Shown: in pieces, positions 11,376-21,977 of the stretch
How the letters are laid out: each line of letters opens with the position of its first letter
Position numbering within the stretch: the first letter of the stretch is position 1
Assembly: GCA_963210315.1 (NCBI GenBank)
Contig: OY723315.1
Location: 1,488,001-1,552,000, forward strand
Reading direction: 5' to 3'
DNA from: Rhynchopus euleeides
Lineage: Eukaryota; Euglenozoa; Diplonemea; Diplonemida; Diplonemidae
Length of the DNA stretch: 64,000 nucleotides
The notes under the pieces: generated by a model
Seen by the model: the letters and a program-made list of their open reading frames with translations, nothing else
What the model was told of the DNA's origin: nothing
Database searches by the model: none
Made by a program: the position numbers and the translations under genes

Positions 11376-12536
11376 ACACGGTCTGCTTGCAGGGGTTGAA
11401 GGATACGCCCCGCCAGCCACCCAGACTGCGCACAGTGTTTTCTTCCGTCCCACCCTACCCTGTATCCTCGAATCAGTGCTGTGTGGTGCGCTGTGGCAGG
11501 GGGGGTGGGGGGGTTTATGCCGGTTCAGCCCCTCCCCCATCTCCGGCTGCATAATGAGAGTGTAGGGGGAGGCCTATTCTGTGGTTCTTTTGTTTTTCTA
11601 CTTCACTGCCTGGCCCCCTTGTCCCGTATCCCACTATGCGTTCCTCGCGGGGGATGCCCTCGGCTCTGTGCCCGGACTGTGTGCCGGTCTTGGTGACTGG
11701 TGCACGAAGTTTTGGCAGAAGCAACGTGTTTATTTTTCTAACTAAAATAAAACGGAGACGCATGGCAGCGATCGGGATCTTCACACACCCTCTCTGCACA
11801 CCACGACACCGACGCTATCCAAAAGCGATCCTTCTGTCGCATGCCAGCGGTAGCACACACGGCAGTGCCATGTGGTAGTGCCATGGCTTGGGACCCTCCC
11901 GGCAGCCCTCTTCATTTACACGTGGCGCCTGTCTCAGCCCAGAGCCCAACTGAAGTCGCCTGGAGTTTTCCGGGCCCACACCCCCTTGTGTTAGGCTTGC
12001 TTTCAGTCAGGCGTTGCTTATCCTCCAGAGAGACCGGGTGGAGGTGGGGGGTGCGGGTGGGGGTGAGTCGTGTATGTGTGTGTGGTGCACCGCTTCATCC
12101 ATCCGGTCCGTCCGTGCCGAAGCGGTGGATCATCGGGCACCTCAAGCACAAATGGCAAAATGCAAGTGATGCTGATAATGTGGGCCACAGCAGGCTGCCA
12201 AGAAAAGGAACGCCCCCGCTCCCACACCCCCCCTCCTAAAACCCCCTGGAATGCACACCGCAGGAGGGCGTGTCGCGGCTTCAAACAACACACCGAGGGG
12301 TGGGGGTGGGGTGGTGTGGCGGTGCCACTGTCGTGTGCACCCATGCAGGGGGATGGCCTCGCCGATCTGTCAATGTGTCGCGGTGCTGCAGCTGTGCACC
12401 CCTCCCCTCCCCATCCCTTCTCCTGTTGCGCCAGCCGCCTGCATGCCACGTCACAGGGCAGCGGCCCGACCCCACCTCCCCCCCTGCCCCGACACAAGCT
12501 TTCCCCACAGGACCCTAGCTGTTCGGCAACCCTACC
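11376..12536. other. Intergenic region
   Basis: No gene or transposon end is recognised. Short frames on both strands are of mixed composition. The last 250 bases before the carbonic anhydrase start are C-rich. Confidence 0.45.
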
Positions 12537-13279
12537 ATGGCTGACCCTCGTCTCTGCGTGTGTGGTGTGGGCAAGCCGCAGGAGGGCGTCGCTGCCGACC
12601 CGGAGCTGAACGGGATCCTGGAGGGCAACAAGGAGTGGGTGCGCAGCGTCAACGAGGCGGACCCCACCTTCTTCACCAAGCTGGGGCAGGGCCAGGACCC
12701 GAAGTACCTGTACATCGGCTGCTCCGATGCGCGCGTCGAGCCCACCCGTCTGCTGGGGCTGCGGCAGGGCGAGCTGTTCGTCCACCGCAACGTGGGGAAC
12801 TGCTGCCCCAACGACCTCAACTTTCTGGCGGTGCTGGAGTACGCTGTCAACTTCCTGAAGGTGCCGCACATCATCGTCTGCGGGCACTACGACTGCGCGC
12901 GGTGCGCAACTCGGGGAAGGTGCAGGACATCGGGCTGCTGGAGAACTGGATCCGCCAGATCCGTGACGTGCACCGCCTGCACGACAAGGAGCTCACCGAG
13001 ATCACGGATGACGAGCAGAAGCACCGCAGGCTTGTGGAGCTCCATGTCATCGAGCAGGCACGGAACATCCTGAAGACGGCATGCGTCCAGCGCATGCGGT
13101 ACAAGACACACGACCAGGAGTCAGGTGCCAAGCCCGATGCTGAATACCAGTTTGCCACGCCTCGGGTCCACGCGTTTGTGTTCGACCCTGCCGATGGTGT
13201 TGTCAAGCGCCTTGATGAGGAGCTCCGGGTCTTCGAGCACATCTACAGCTTGTACGATCACCCTGGGGAGGTGCCGTAA
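12537..13279 (+). CDS. Beta-class carbonic anhydrase with an apparent 1-base frameshift
   Basis: This enzyme hydrates CO2 to bicarbonate using zinc. From a strong start (ACCATGG) the first frame encodes about 120 residues with the beta-CA core: IGCSDAR (Cys62, and the Asp64/Arg66 pair), then FVHRNVGN, then CGHYDC (His117, Cys120). These give three zinc ligands, Cys62, His117 and Cys120. Right after Cys120 the homology continues in the -1 frame with RNSGKVQDIGLLENWIRQIR and on to a stop at 13279. This is exactly what loss of one G near 12895-12898 would produce. With that base the protein would be about 247 residues, the usual family length. No targeting peptide is visible, so it is probably cytosolic. 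The break may be a sequencing error or a recent inactivation. Confidence 0.9.
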
Positions 13280-13393
13280 CTGGTTTGATAGGGCTTAGGA
13301 TGAGGATGAGGGTGGGGGGTGTGTGAATATACACAGCGGGGGAGAGGAGGTGACACAGCCGTGAGGGCGTGTCTGCCCTTTTATTTCCTCCCT

Positions 13394-13593
13394 NNNNNNN
13401 NNNNNNNNNNNNNNNNNNNNNNNNNNNNNNNNNNNNNNNNNNNNNNNNNNNNNNNNNNNNNNNNNNNNNNNNNNNNNNNNNNNNNNNNNNNNNNNNNNNN
13501 NNNNNNNNNNNNNNNNNNNNNNNNNNNNNNNNNNNNNNNNNNNNNNNNNNNNNNNNNNNNNNNNNNNNNNNNNNNNNNNNNNNNNNNNNNNNN
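13394..13593. other. Assembly gap (200 N)
   Basis: Exactly 200 N, the conventional size for a scaffold gap of unknown length. It hides the outer 5' end of the hAT element that follows. Confidence 0.98.
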
Positions 13594-16500
13594 TTTTAAC
13601 CTCTTAATTCTAAGACCTTAGTTTTTCTGCAGGGGTTTCCCTATTGGGAAGGGGTTACAGAACATCTTTGCTCAGAAACTGACCTCGGCTCGACGGACTA
13701 GGATGGTATCAGCCCAGGAATCTCTCATCCCACCCCCAATCCTGCAAAAGCCTGCACGGTCCAAATAACATTCGCTTTTTTGCATGCTTGTATGTATGCG
13801 CGTTCCTCACTTCCACACCTGGCACACACAAGCAGCCGCAATATGGCAAAGAGAGCGGCTGACTCCGATGAGGATTCTATTACTGCGGAGCTGTCACAGG
13901 CACAAACTGTTGCCGTAGATGCTGCAGCCCTGTTGCTGCAGAAAAAGGCGAAGTCGTTTCTGGTGGACCTGGCGAAGGCGGAGGGGGTGGAGGCGGCCGG
14001 CACGAAGCCCCAGCTGGCCACAGCCATTGCCAAGGCCCGCATCCTGGCTGGCGAAAGAGGCACGGAGGAGGAGGAAAAGCCCAAAAAGAAGCGGGGCAAG
14101 AAGGCGGGGGCGAAGACTGCTGCCAGGAGGCAGCTCGCGCAGGACCTGGGGGCCCTGGCAGATCCCCCGGCGGAGGACGTTGGTGACGACGCGCCGGCCG
14201 CACCCCCTGCTGACCCCCCACCTGCCCCCTCCCAGAGGAAGGTACTGGGCGATGCTCTCCGCAGGGAGATGAAGAAGCACACCGACTGTGTCTGCGTGAA
14301 GGTCGGCGACATCAAATCACACTACAGGAATTCCAAGCAGCTGACGAGCGTTTACGCAGCGGCTCAGGAGGTCCCCTCCTGCGATATCTGCGAGGTGTTG
14401 TGGATGCCCCATGTCCAGGCAGGCGACCTGGGGGACCACTTCACCGGCAGCAAGCACGTGGGGAAGAAATCAAGGCAGAAGAAGGGGGAAGAGGGGCAGG
14501 TCACAATTGTGACTGCATTTGAAGCGAGTGAAACCGCTCTGCATGACAAAATCGCGAAAGGGGTGCTCTACACGGGGATCACAGCGGGCGCGATGCAGGG
14601 TGTACTCTCCTGCCTCGCAGGCACACGCATCCCCAAGGACCCCCCGAAGGTTGCTCCGCTGGTGAAGAAGCTGGGCGACGAGCTGACGAAGGACAGCGAG
14701 AAGGTCATCACGGCCAAGCTGAAGGGGGGGAGGTACTGCATGTCGCATGACAACAGTGGGATTGGCGACACGAAGGCGACGGCCATCATCCTCAGCGCTG
14801 TAGGATTCGCCGCATCGCTGATCTTCATACGTCCGGAGGAGCGGAGGGGGAGCCAGACCGGGGTCGAGCTGTCGCAGGACATCAAGCGCGAGCTGACGCG
14901 CCTCAGCTTGCCCCCCCCCTTCCTCATCAGATCCGACAAGGGCGGGTCCAACGCAGCTGCAAGCCGTGAACTCGCCGAAGCATTCGGTGTCCCCTTCGTG
15001 TCGTGCGTCCCACACTTGGTGAACAACTGTGGCGACGTCTGCGAGACCTGGATGCTGGCCAACCTGGAGAAGAAGTTCCCGGGGTGTGCCGCCTTCGAGG
15101 TGTCCCGCCTACTCAACAACTTGCTGGGCGGGGATGAGAACAAGTATCGGCACAGACGGTGGGTCGAAGTGCAGATGGAGTGTCTCTCCGGAGTTGCTGT
15201 GTCATCGCTGGAGACCATCCTCGGGGAAGTCGAAGAACTCAGGGAGGACTGCACGCCGCAGGAGGAAGCCGATCTCTTCGAATCGTGCGCCGGGAAGATC
15301 CGTGCAGCCCTCCGCCAGCCGAACGAGGCAGTCTCCACCGCTACCACCCTCAAGGATATCCTTCCAGCAGCGCATGCTGTTCTCGACGCTGCAAAAAAGA
15401 ACAACACAAAGGAGAAGGTGCCGGCTGTGAAGTGCCCCCTCCCAGGTGATACTCGGTACTCGTCTCGCATCGAAGTGTACACCCACGTGCGCCAGCGCAT
15501 GAAGGCGCTGTTCGTGTTCGTGAGCACCGAGCTCCAACAGGGCAGTACGACACCCAGCATGGGGAAGCTGGGCCAGCTGCTCAAGGATCTGGGGGTCACA
15601 CGGCTGGAGAAGGAGTTGCTGGAGATGGAGCGGGCAAATTCGCCGATCATGGAGCTGCTGGCTTCCTACACCACCCCCTCGAAGAAGTCGCACAGCCACT
15701 CTGTTTGGGGTGACATGGAGGGGAAGATTCAGGACCTTGACAACATCGCGTACGCCAAGACGGAAAAAGAGAAAGAATTTCTCGAGCGGGAAAAGAAGTC
15801 CCTGGAAGACCTGCTGGATGCCAAGTCCCCAGTCGCAGCTGTCCTCTCAGAGGAGCTGAAGGTGCGGTGGTGGGGGAACAAGTCGGAGGGGTCGTACTAC
15901 TACTGGAAGGCGATGAGACACGTGAACCCACGTGCTGTCAAGATCATGGGGAACACTGACAACCTGATGTCCTTCCAGGATATCACTGCCTGGATTCCGG
16001 CGTTCCGTGAAGTCGAGGAGGCGGCGTGGGTAGAGTATGTGGATCACTCCAAGAAGGAGGGCATGAAGGGCGATGTGGACTCCTTCTGGCTGAACTACGG
16101 GGAGTGCGCGCTGCGTACTCTGTGCCTTGATCTGCTGGCGGTGACTGCATCGACTCTGGGGTGTGACAGCGTGTTTTCTATCGCGCGCCGTGTGCTCCCC
16201 CCGTCCCGCATGGCAGCGCACGCATCAACTCGGGCCCGAATCCTCTTCCATGCCTGCAACCAGGACCTACCCAACCAGTTCGACCGGACCCTGCGGAAGG
16301 GCTATCCTGCTGCGACTGGGCCGAAAGTCGTCGAGTGGGAGGACGACATTCTCCAGCCCACCACCATCCCGAAGAATGTGCTGGCTTCTTTCGAAGAGGC
16401 AGTCTCTGCCATCAATGCACACGCGTACACCGCGTGAGATGATCCGCTGAGCGGCAAAACTCCAACCTGTATTCTGCTGCCGCTCTGTGACTCAAGCGTA

Positions 16501-16848
16501 CTTTTGCAGTGTGGCATTTCTCTCACACTATGTTGCCACTTGCTGCCACGCAAATAAGAGTCCTCGTGGGGGATGTGAGTGTTGGAGTCAACTGAGTGTG
16601 TGGTGGGGGGGGGGGGGGGGCACGAACGTGCGTGTGGTGGGGGCGCGGGGGGCGGGTGTGTGCAGGAACCTGCTGGGTTCACCCGCTGTCAACGTAATAT
16701 TGCTGAAGATCGAACTAAGGTCTTAACCTCTGAGTGTAAGACCTTAAAGAGGTTACACTAAGAGGTTTAAGACCTTAATTAAGGGGATTCAGATGTTGGG
16801 CTTTTTTGGGCCGTTTATGGACTAAGGTCTTAATCTAAGAGGAGGAGG
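13594..16848 (+). mobile_element. hAT-superfamily DNA transposon, 5' end in gap
   Basis: One long transposase gene is flanked by AT-rich ends carrying inverted, repeated motifs. The left side begins in the gap with TTTTAACCTCTTAATTC followed by TAAGACCTTAGTT. The right side has the reverse complement ACTAAGGTCTTA at about 16717 and 16820, with more TAAGACCTTA copies between. Repeated subterminal motifs of this kind are typical binding sites for hAT transposases. The true outer ends and the expected 8-bp target duplication cannot be read because the left edge is missing; the right edge near 16848 is approximate. Confidence 0.75.
13843..16437 (+). CDS. hAT-family transposase
   Basis: This 864-residue transposase starts at 13843 (ATGGCAAAG). 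An upstream in-frame ATG at 13780 adds 21 residues without coding character. The N-terminus is acidic then basic (KPKKKRGKK, a likely nuclear signal). A C2H2/matrin-type finger follows near 180-205 (CDIC, then HFTGSKH). The middle has the RNase H-like fold expected for hAT, with SHDNSGIGD near 300, IRSDKGGSNAAA near 362 and CVPHLVNN near 388. The C-terminus (about 755-805) is the hAT dimerisation region, with DLLAVTASTLGCDSVFSIAR. The reading frame is complete and has the codon use of its neighbours, so the element may be recently active or the gene may be host-retained. Confidence 0.88.
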   Translation: MAKRAADSDEDSITAELSQAQTVAVDAAALLLQKKAKSFLVDLAKAEGVEAAGTKPQLATAIAKARILAGERGTEEEEKPKKKRGKKAGAKTAARRQLAQDLGALADPPAEDVGDDAPAAPPADPPPAPSQRKVLGDALRREMKKHTDCVCVKVGDIKSHYRNSKQLTSVYAAAQEVPSCDICEVLWMPHVQAGDLGDHFTGSKHVGKKSRQKKGEEGQVTIVTAFEASETALHDKIAKGVLYTGITAGAMQGVLSCLAGTRIPKDPPKVAPLVKKLGDELTKDSEKVITAKLKGGRYCMSHDNSGIGDTKATAIILSAVGFAASLIFIRPEERRGSQTGVELSQDIKRELTRLSLPPPFLIRSDKGGSNAAASRELAEAFGVPFVSCVPHLVNNCGDVCETWMLANLEKKFPGCAAFEVSRLLNNLLGGDENKYRHRRWVEVQMECLSGVAVSSLETILGEVEELREDCTPQEEADLFESCAGKIRAALRQPNEAVSTATTLKDILPAAHAVLDAAKKNNTKEKVPAVKCPLPGDTRYSSRIEVYTHVRQRMKALFVFVSTELQQGSTTPSMGKLGQLLKDLGVTRLEKELLEMERANSPIMELLASYTTPSKKSHSHSVWGDMEGKIQDLDNIAYAKTEKEKEFLEREKKSLEDLLDAKSPVAAVLSEELKVRWWGNKSEGSYYYWKAMRHVNPRAVKIMGNTDNLMSFQDITAWIPAFREVEEAAWVEYVDHSKKEGMKGDVDSFWLNYGECALRTLCLDLLAVTASTLGCDSVFSIARRVLPPSRMAAHASTRARILFHACNQDLPNQFDRTLRKGYPAATGPKVVEWEDDILQPTTIPKNVLASFEEAVSAINAHAYTA

Positions 16849-17482
16849 AGGTAGATTTGGCGAAAAAAATTCCTCTCTTATTAAGATCTGAATACATCCA
16901 TGCTCTGCAATGCTCCTTTTTTTTGTACAACCTGTCTTTATTTCTTAATATCCCGCCCCCCCCCCCCTTTTTTTTAAAGCTGTTCTCGTTTTTGGCAGGC
17001 ACACAACAACAACAACGTGGTTTTTTTTCACCGAGGGCCCCCCATACCCACAGTGCGATTCGACACCATATACACTGCTTTTGCGCACTATGGGGATACC
17101 GCTTGGTGGTGCTGTGAAGACCCCCGTTCTTTCTCCTGTTCGCTCCTCCCGCTGGGGTGGCCAGCCCTGTGCCCCGCCCCGCCTGCCCCACGTTGTTAGT
17201 GGAGGCTTTGGAAGAGAACCCCCTTTGCCAGGCTTTGGTTCTGTGGGGATCTCGCCTCCGCCGACCCCCCCCCGCCGGGCTATTACTTTCAGAGACGTGT
17301 GGATATGCCGCAAACAACGCAGGTGCCAAATGTCATACCCCCGTTGCGTGTATCCTGGCTGGACGTTCACACGCCCCTAACAGGCGGGGGGACTGTCTCG
17401 CCATTTGAAGATATGCCTGTGCACGAACATTGGAACCTTGCTTGTCTTTTTTGCGGATTTTTTTTGCGTACCTACCCTCCCC

Positions 17483-17558
17483 CTTGTAATTGTCCGCCCC
17501 CCCAAACCCCTTGTAATTGTCCGCCTCGGGGCCTCCTCGGGGGGCGGACAATTACAAG
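17483..17558. repeat. Mini foldback unit, CTTGTAATTGTCCGCC ends
   Basis: A 76-bp unit begins with CTTGTAATTGTCCGCC, has a second forward copy at about 17510 and ends with the perfect inverse GGCGGACAATTACAAG. Most of the unit is therefore inverted-repeat end. A sister unit lies 0.8 kb downstream. Confidence 0.85.
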
Positions 17559-18343
17559 AAGAAGACAAACGACGAAGACAACCACACAGGCCGCACAAAA
17601 AAAATTACAAGGGTTATACTGGGTACTAAGGCCTGCAGTGCGAGTGGTTGGGCTGGCGGGAGTTGGGGGTGTTAGGTGACCACCTAGCACCCCTGCTGAT
17701 GTCGGTGGGCACCACAGAAGATGGGCGCACGAGCAGGTCATCCCGCTTGTGCCCGGCGCCACCAGGAAGCTGTGCCATACAGCAGAAAGTGGCGAGTGGT
17801 CCTCTGAGGAAACTGATCGAACCGTGCACACCACGCTGGTTGGTTCACAGCATGCACAGGCGCACCGCGTACCCAGCCGTAGCCTGTGGTCCTCAGAGCA
17901 CAACAGCCTCCTTCCATGCACACCTAAAGTGGCCCGATTCACTGCCTCGCTCTGTTGCAAGCGATGCATTGCAGGAGCGTGCTGAGCCCAACCTTCCAAT
18001 CGCGGGACATCCACATCCTCTTCCGCTGAAAATTCCCAACTGTCTGCCCGACCAAGCCTGGGTGTGATTCTCCCCTCAGGGACGTATGCATCTCATGTCC
18101 ACACCCTACCGTCGGGTGGGTGGCTGGGGAGGGCTGGGGCAGCAAATAATGAAGGAATGAGGCCGAGAGCGGGGCTCCGCCTGCGTGACAAGGGTCTCTT
18201 AATCACCCCTCGCTACTCCCCTCTCACCCCCTGGGGGTGGTAGGGGTGAGTAGCGAGAGCTCTGGCCACACAGAGCGCACAAACACTATGGAATGTGCAC
18301 CTGTTGTTGTGTGCACGCTGCAGCCAGTGGTACAGGCTACTCC

Positions 18344-18417
18344 CTTGTAATTGTCCGCCTGACCTTGTAATTGTCCGTTTCGGCCAAAAATGCCAAAATA
18401 GGGCGGACAATTACAAG
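18344..18417. repeat. Mini foldback unit, second copy
   Basis: A 74-bp unit has the same layout as the one at 17.5 kb: two forward copies of CTTGTAATTGTCCG(CC) and one inverse copy GGCGGACAATTACAAG. The middle differs between the units, so they are related by their ends rather than being a simple duplication. Confidence 0.85.
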
Positions 18418-19464
18418 GGGGTGGGTAGGTAGAATGCAATCTTGCCACTTGACACAGCGAGTGATGTCGGGGGGCCAACTCTTGTGCGCTTCCCGCTTTG
18501 CTCCTCCTACTTCTCTGCTTCCCTCCCTCTCCCTCTCCCCTGGTCCATCCATTCAGATATCCAGAAGTCTACACCTCGTCATTGAGACGCAAGAGCACAG
18601 TAACATTGCCACTGAATGGTTTGTTGAGACGAGTGCACCGCACGCAGAGCAAGGGGTGGGCGTGTACTCGGTGCGGTTGTACACTACTCCAAACAGATCA
18701 TGCGTGTGTGGCACGGCACGCCATCATGGTGTGCCTTACACGAAACAAATATGCGTAACGGTGTGTGTGCGCGGTTTTGAAAAGCCAGAGTATACGTAGC
18801 GTGCCCCCCCCCCCCCCTCCCTCCCTCAGGGCTAAAACAGCAATCCCACAACAAGGGATTCAGAAGAGCCACAATCGCCCCCCCCCGCCCCACCGCGGTC
18901 GCTATAATGACGATGTTATAACGTCCCCCACCCCCGCCCCTGCCATGTGAACTCTGGTGAAGGTGTGCCCTGCCTTTCCCGTGGTCTACTGTAGTCTAAT
19001 GGGAGGGGCGTGCTGTCTCGGGACAGCACGGGCTAGTGCGCTTGTGCGGTTCACCGGAGCACATCACACCGGTGTGCAACGAAAACCTGCCTCTCTCGCC
19101 CCTTTTCCTCGCTTCCAAGCTGTGGGGGGGGCGGGGTGGGGCGGGGGTCGCGCCAGTAGGTAGCAGACAGAACGCCGCGTGAGTTTGAGTCGTAGTGAGG
19201 GGGCTTTGCACACACACTCCCTCTCCCCCGCCCTCCCCTCCCCCAGTAGGGGTTTCCCTGCGTTTGTTTCGGCTGTGCTGTGTGAAGGTCTCGTGGCAGC
19301 AATCCCTCCCGGCCTGCCGTATCCCACACAACAACACACACACACCACACGCGCAGGGGGGAGGGGGGTCAGAGGCGGCACCCGCCGCAACTGCTGCGGC
19401 TGCTTCTGCTGCCGCAACAGAGAAGCCGACACGGCCGGCCCTTGGGGGCTGGCCGGAGGCCGCC

Positions 19465-20839
19465 ATGTCCCGCCATGAGGGGGAGCCGTTGCCCATCACC
19501 CAGGTGTGTTGATCGGTGCGTGTTTGGGGGCCTTTTCCTTTGGGGGTGTGCTAGGAACACGCGGCTCATTCGTGCCTACGAAGTGTCGTCTTGTAAGTGT
19601 TGCAGGAGGGTCGTTTGGCACCGCACGGCGGCCTAGTCAGCGGCGTGGGCAGGTGGTTGACCAGGTCTTGTTTTATTTTGCCAGGGATATGGGTGGGATG
19701 GGTGGCACGGAGCGCATCCGGAATTCATTTAACCCATTCGTTCATTGGGGGGTGTCCGCCCGGAGAATGCAGCCCTGCAGCAACACCGCATGCCGTGCCC
19801 ATGCCGCACGTCTCACCCCTGCACTCTCATGACCTCTCCCCCCTGCCCACAGGATGCATTAGAGCTGCGGCTGCAACCTGCTCCAACCTTCACCGCGACG
19901 TCATGCCCCCACTGCGACAACGTGTTTGAAGTCGCGATTGACTTCGAGGAGATCAAAGACCATGTCGAGTTCGAGCGCCTGAAGAAGAAGGAGCTGGAGA
20001 GCCAGAAGGAGGCATACAAGCAGGAGATCACGCGGTTCCAGGACGAGGTGAACAGCCTGAAGGAGACGCTGGCCAACCTGTGCAACCAGCTGGCACAGGC
20101 GCAGGTCGAGAACCTGAGGAGCAAGCAGGCGTCGCTGGAGCAGGACAACTACATCAAGCAGCTGAAGGACCACCTGAAGCAGAGCGAGGAGGAGCTGCAC
20201 CACCTGGCGCACGACTTCGAGCTGGCGCTTGAGAGGAACAAGGAGCTGCAGGCGGCGCACGTCCGCAACACTGGGGTGGCCCCCCCGATCAAGTACAAAA
20301 GCAAGGCGGCGACACGCATCTCCGAAGGCAACCCTGTGTCGGGCAGCCTGGGGACGGTGGGTGCTGGGGAGTCTACACCCTTCACAGGGCCCCGCATCAC
20401 GACAGTCCCTCCGCCCAGCAGTGGGCTGCGGCGGGAAGAGCCTGGGAAGGTGACTCAGCTGGCTCAGAGGTATGAGCCGCCGGTGCCGGTGTCGGCGAGG
20501 CCTGTGGCGGCGTCGCCCGTGCACCCGGCCCTGCCGCAGAAGTCTGCGCGTGAGAAGGAGGTGTACCGGCAGCAGCTGCTGCAGTTCTACTCGGTGCACA
20601 ACCCTGCGAAGATGGGGGAGGTCGACGTGATCCTTGCGGAGTTCGAGGGGCACGAGGAGGAGATGTTTGTGTCGCTGGCGCGAAAGTACGGCACCCCGCC
20701 CATCCTGCCCACCAGGAGTGCTGCGGGGTACCCCCCGCCGGCAGCGTCGCCCCTCGGGGGGACAGAGGAGGATGAGTTGCGCCGTGTGGCCCCGCTCACG
20801 CTGCAGATGGCGCAGGCGCGCCGGATGCACTCGCCGTAG
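19465..20839 (+). CDS. Coiled-coil protein with FY..HNPxK..KYG C-terminal motif; one intron
   Basis: I infer two exons. Exon 1 is 19465-19503 (GCCGCCATGTCC start, MSRHEGEPLPITQ). The intron is 19504-19852 (GTGTGT...CCCACAG, 349 nt, phase 0). Exon 2 is 19853-20839 (DALELRLQPAPT...). The product is about 341 residues. Residues 25-55 hold a CPHCDNVFEV segment with a paired-Cys motif. About 45-165 is a long Lys/Glu/Leu coiled coil, followed by a Pro/Ser linker. The end has FYSVHNPAKMGEVD, FEGHEEEMF and LARKYGTPP. This tail recurs in many uncharacterised protist proteins, kinetoplastid ones included; I know of no biochemical role. A cytoskeletal or scaffold function is likely from the coiled coil. 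Confidence 0.8.
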
Positions 20840-21977
20840 ATAGATCCCATTATTCAAAGAAAAAAAGTGAAAGATAAAGAAAGCTGACGAGCAAATCGAA
20901 AATCGAAAATCCCGCAAAAAAAATATGGCCTGAGGAGGACCCCCTCCTTTGCCAAGTTGAAGGAGGGCGGGCGTCATCCTCATCCTTGGTTATGTGTGTT
21001 CCGTGCATTGCCCGGGATATGAATCAAAAAAACGGACTGCTTCTTGCACGTTCAACAGATGAGCCACAGCACTGCTTGTGTTTCGCAGGCGCTGTTTTAT
21101 TTTTATTCTCTTTCTTCAGACTTCTCCACGACGGAAAAAATATCCCGCCGGGACCCTCGCACCCCCCCCCCCCCCCAATTCCCCTTTCTCCTCTGACACT
21201 GATGCCTGGTATTATTTCCTTTAGATCCAAGCCGAGGCTCACCCTCGCCCCCCCCGCCCCCTTCGCCCGACCACCGGAATCTTTCCTTGCTGGCAGGGTG
21301 GTGTGGCTGATTTCGCGCTGCCCTCAGGACTACCTTCAAACTACCTTCATTTTTTTTTGGGAATTTTTTTTTGACCAGCCACACCAGAGGGGGATACGGT
21401 GTGAGCCTGCAGGGGAAAACCGTCTGTACTTCCGCCCTTCATCGGGTGCGTCGCTGGGCAGGGTGGAGGAGGGGTGCGTGTATGTGTCCTGGCTACTCCA
21501 GTGGACGTCGCATTAGTTCGCCCGGTGCAACTCACCGTGGGTGTCATCAGAGTTCCTCGGAACCAACCCAGGGAAACATCGATGTGAGGGAGTCCGCCTA
21601 GCGTAGAGGAGCCACGACGCCCTAAACCCTGCTGTGGCAACACCACGCATCGGGGAAATGACAGGCCGCGCCGCCCCCCCCCCCCCCCCCCCCACTGTTT
21701 GCTACTTCGGGGGTATCACCTCCCCCCCTTCTTCGTCAGCTCTCTCCACCACCACCACCACCACCACCACCACCACCACCACCTAGGAACCTGTATCCGA
21801 TTGGGCAGCTCCGGGAATTGCCTTCCCTCTTGCCCTTCTGTATCCTCCTCTCCCAGTCTCTTTGGGGTTCCAGAGGGGGAGGGGGTGTGTGCTCCGGTGG
21901 GTTTCGGGAAAAAAGCCCCCCCGGCATTGCCGCGTCAGGTGAGCAGGCCCGCTCAGGAGGGTGAGCTGTCTGCCCCA
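20840..21977. other. Intergenic region / leader of the SNF2 gene
   Basis: No gene is recognised. It has a C-run of about 20 at 21674-21693 and a (CCA)n tract at 21746-21783. Translated in the downstream frame, this tract would give a poly-His run, so it is treated as leader rather than coding. The pyrimidine tract ending CTTCGTCAG at 21731-21739 could be a splice acceptor. Confidence 0.45.

Larger units (their letters stand above)
16849..19464. other. Intergenic region with two mini foldback repeats
   Basis: No gene is recognised over 2.6 kb. It contains two 75-bp foldback units (listed separately). At 18207-18256 there is an imperfect palindrome with CTCGCTACTC at one end and GAGTAGCGAG at the other. 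C/G runs occur at 16609-16620 and 16956-16967. Confidence 0.5.

Noticed and set aside
13319-13621. ORF across the N gap
   Set aside because: Made mostly of unknown bases.
21699-21977. N-terminal extension of the SNF2 protein with a poly-His run
   Set aside because: The His run is a (CCA)n microsatellite, and the RAD54-like N-terminus begins at 21978.
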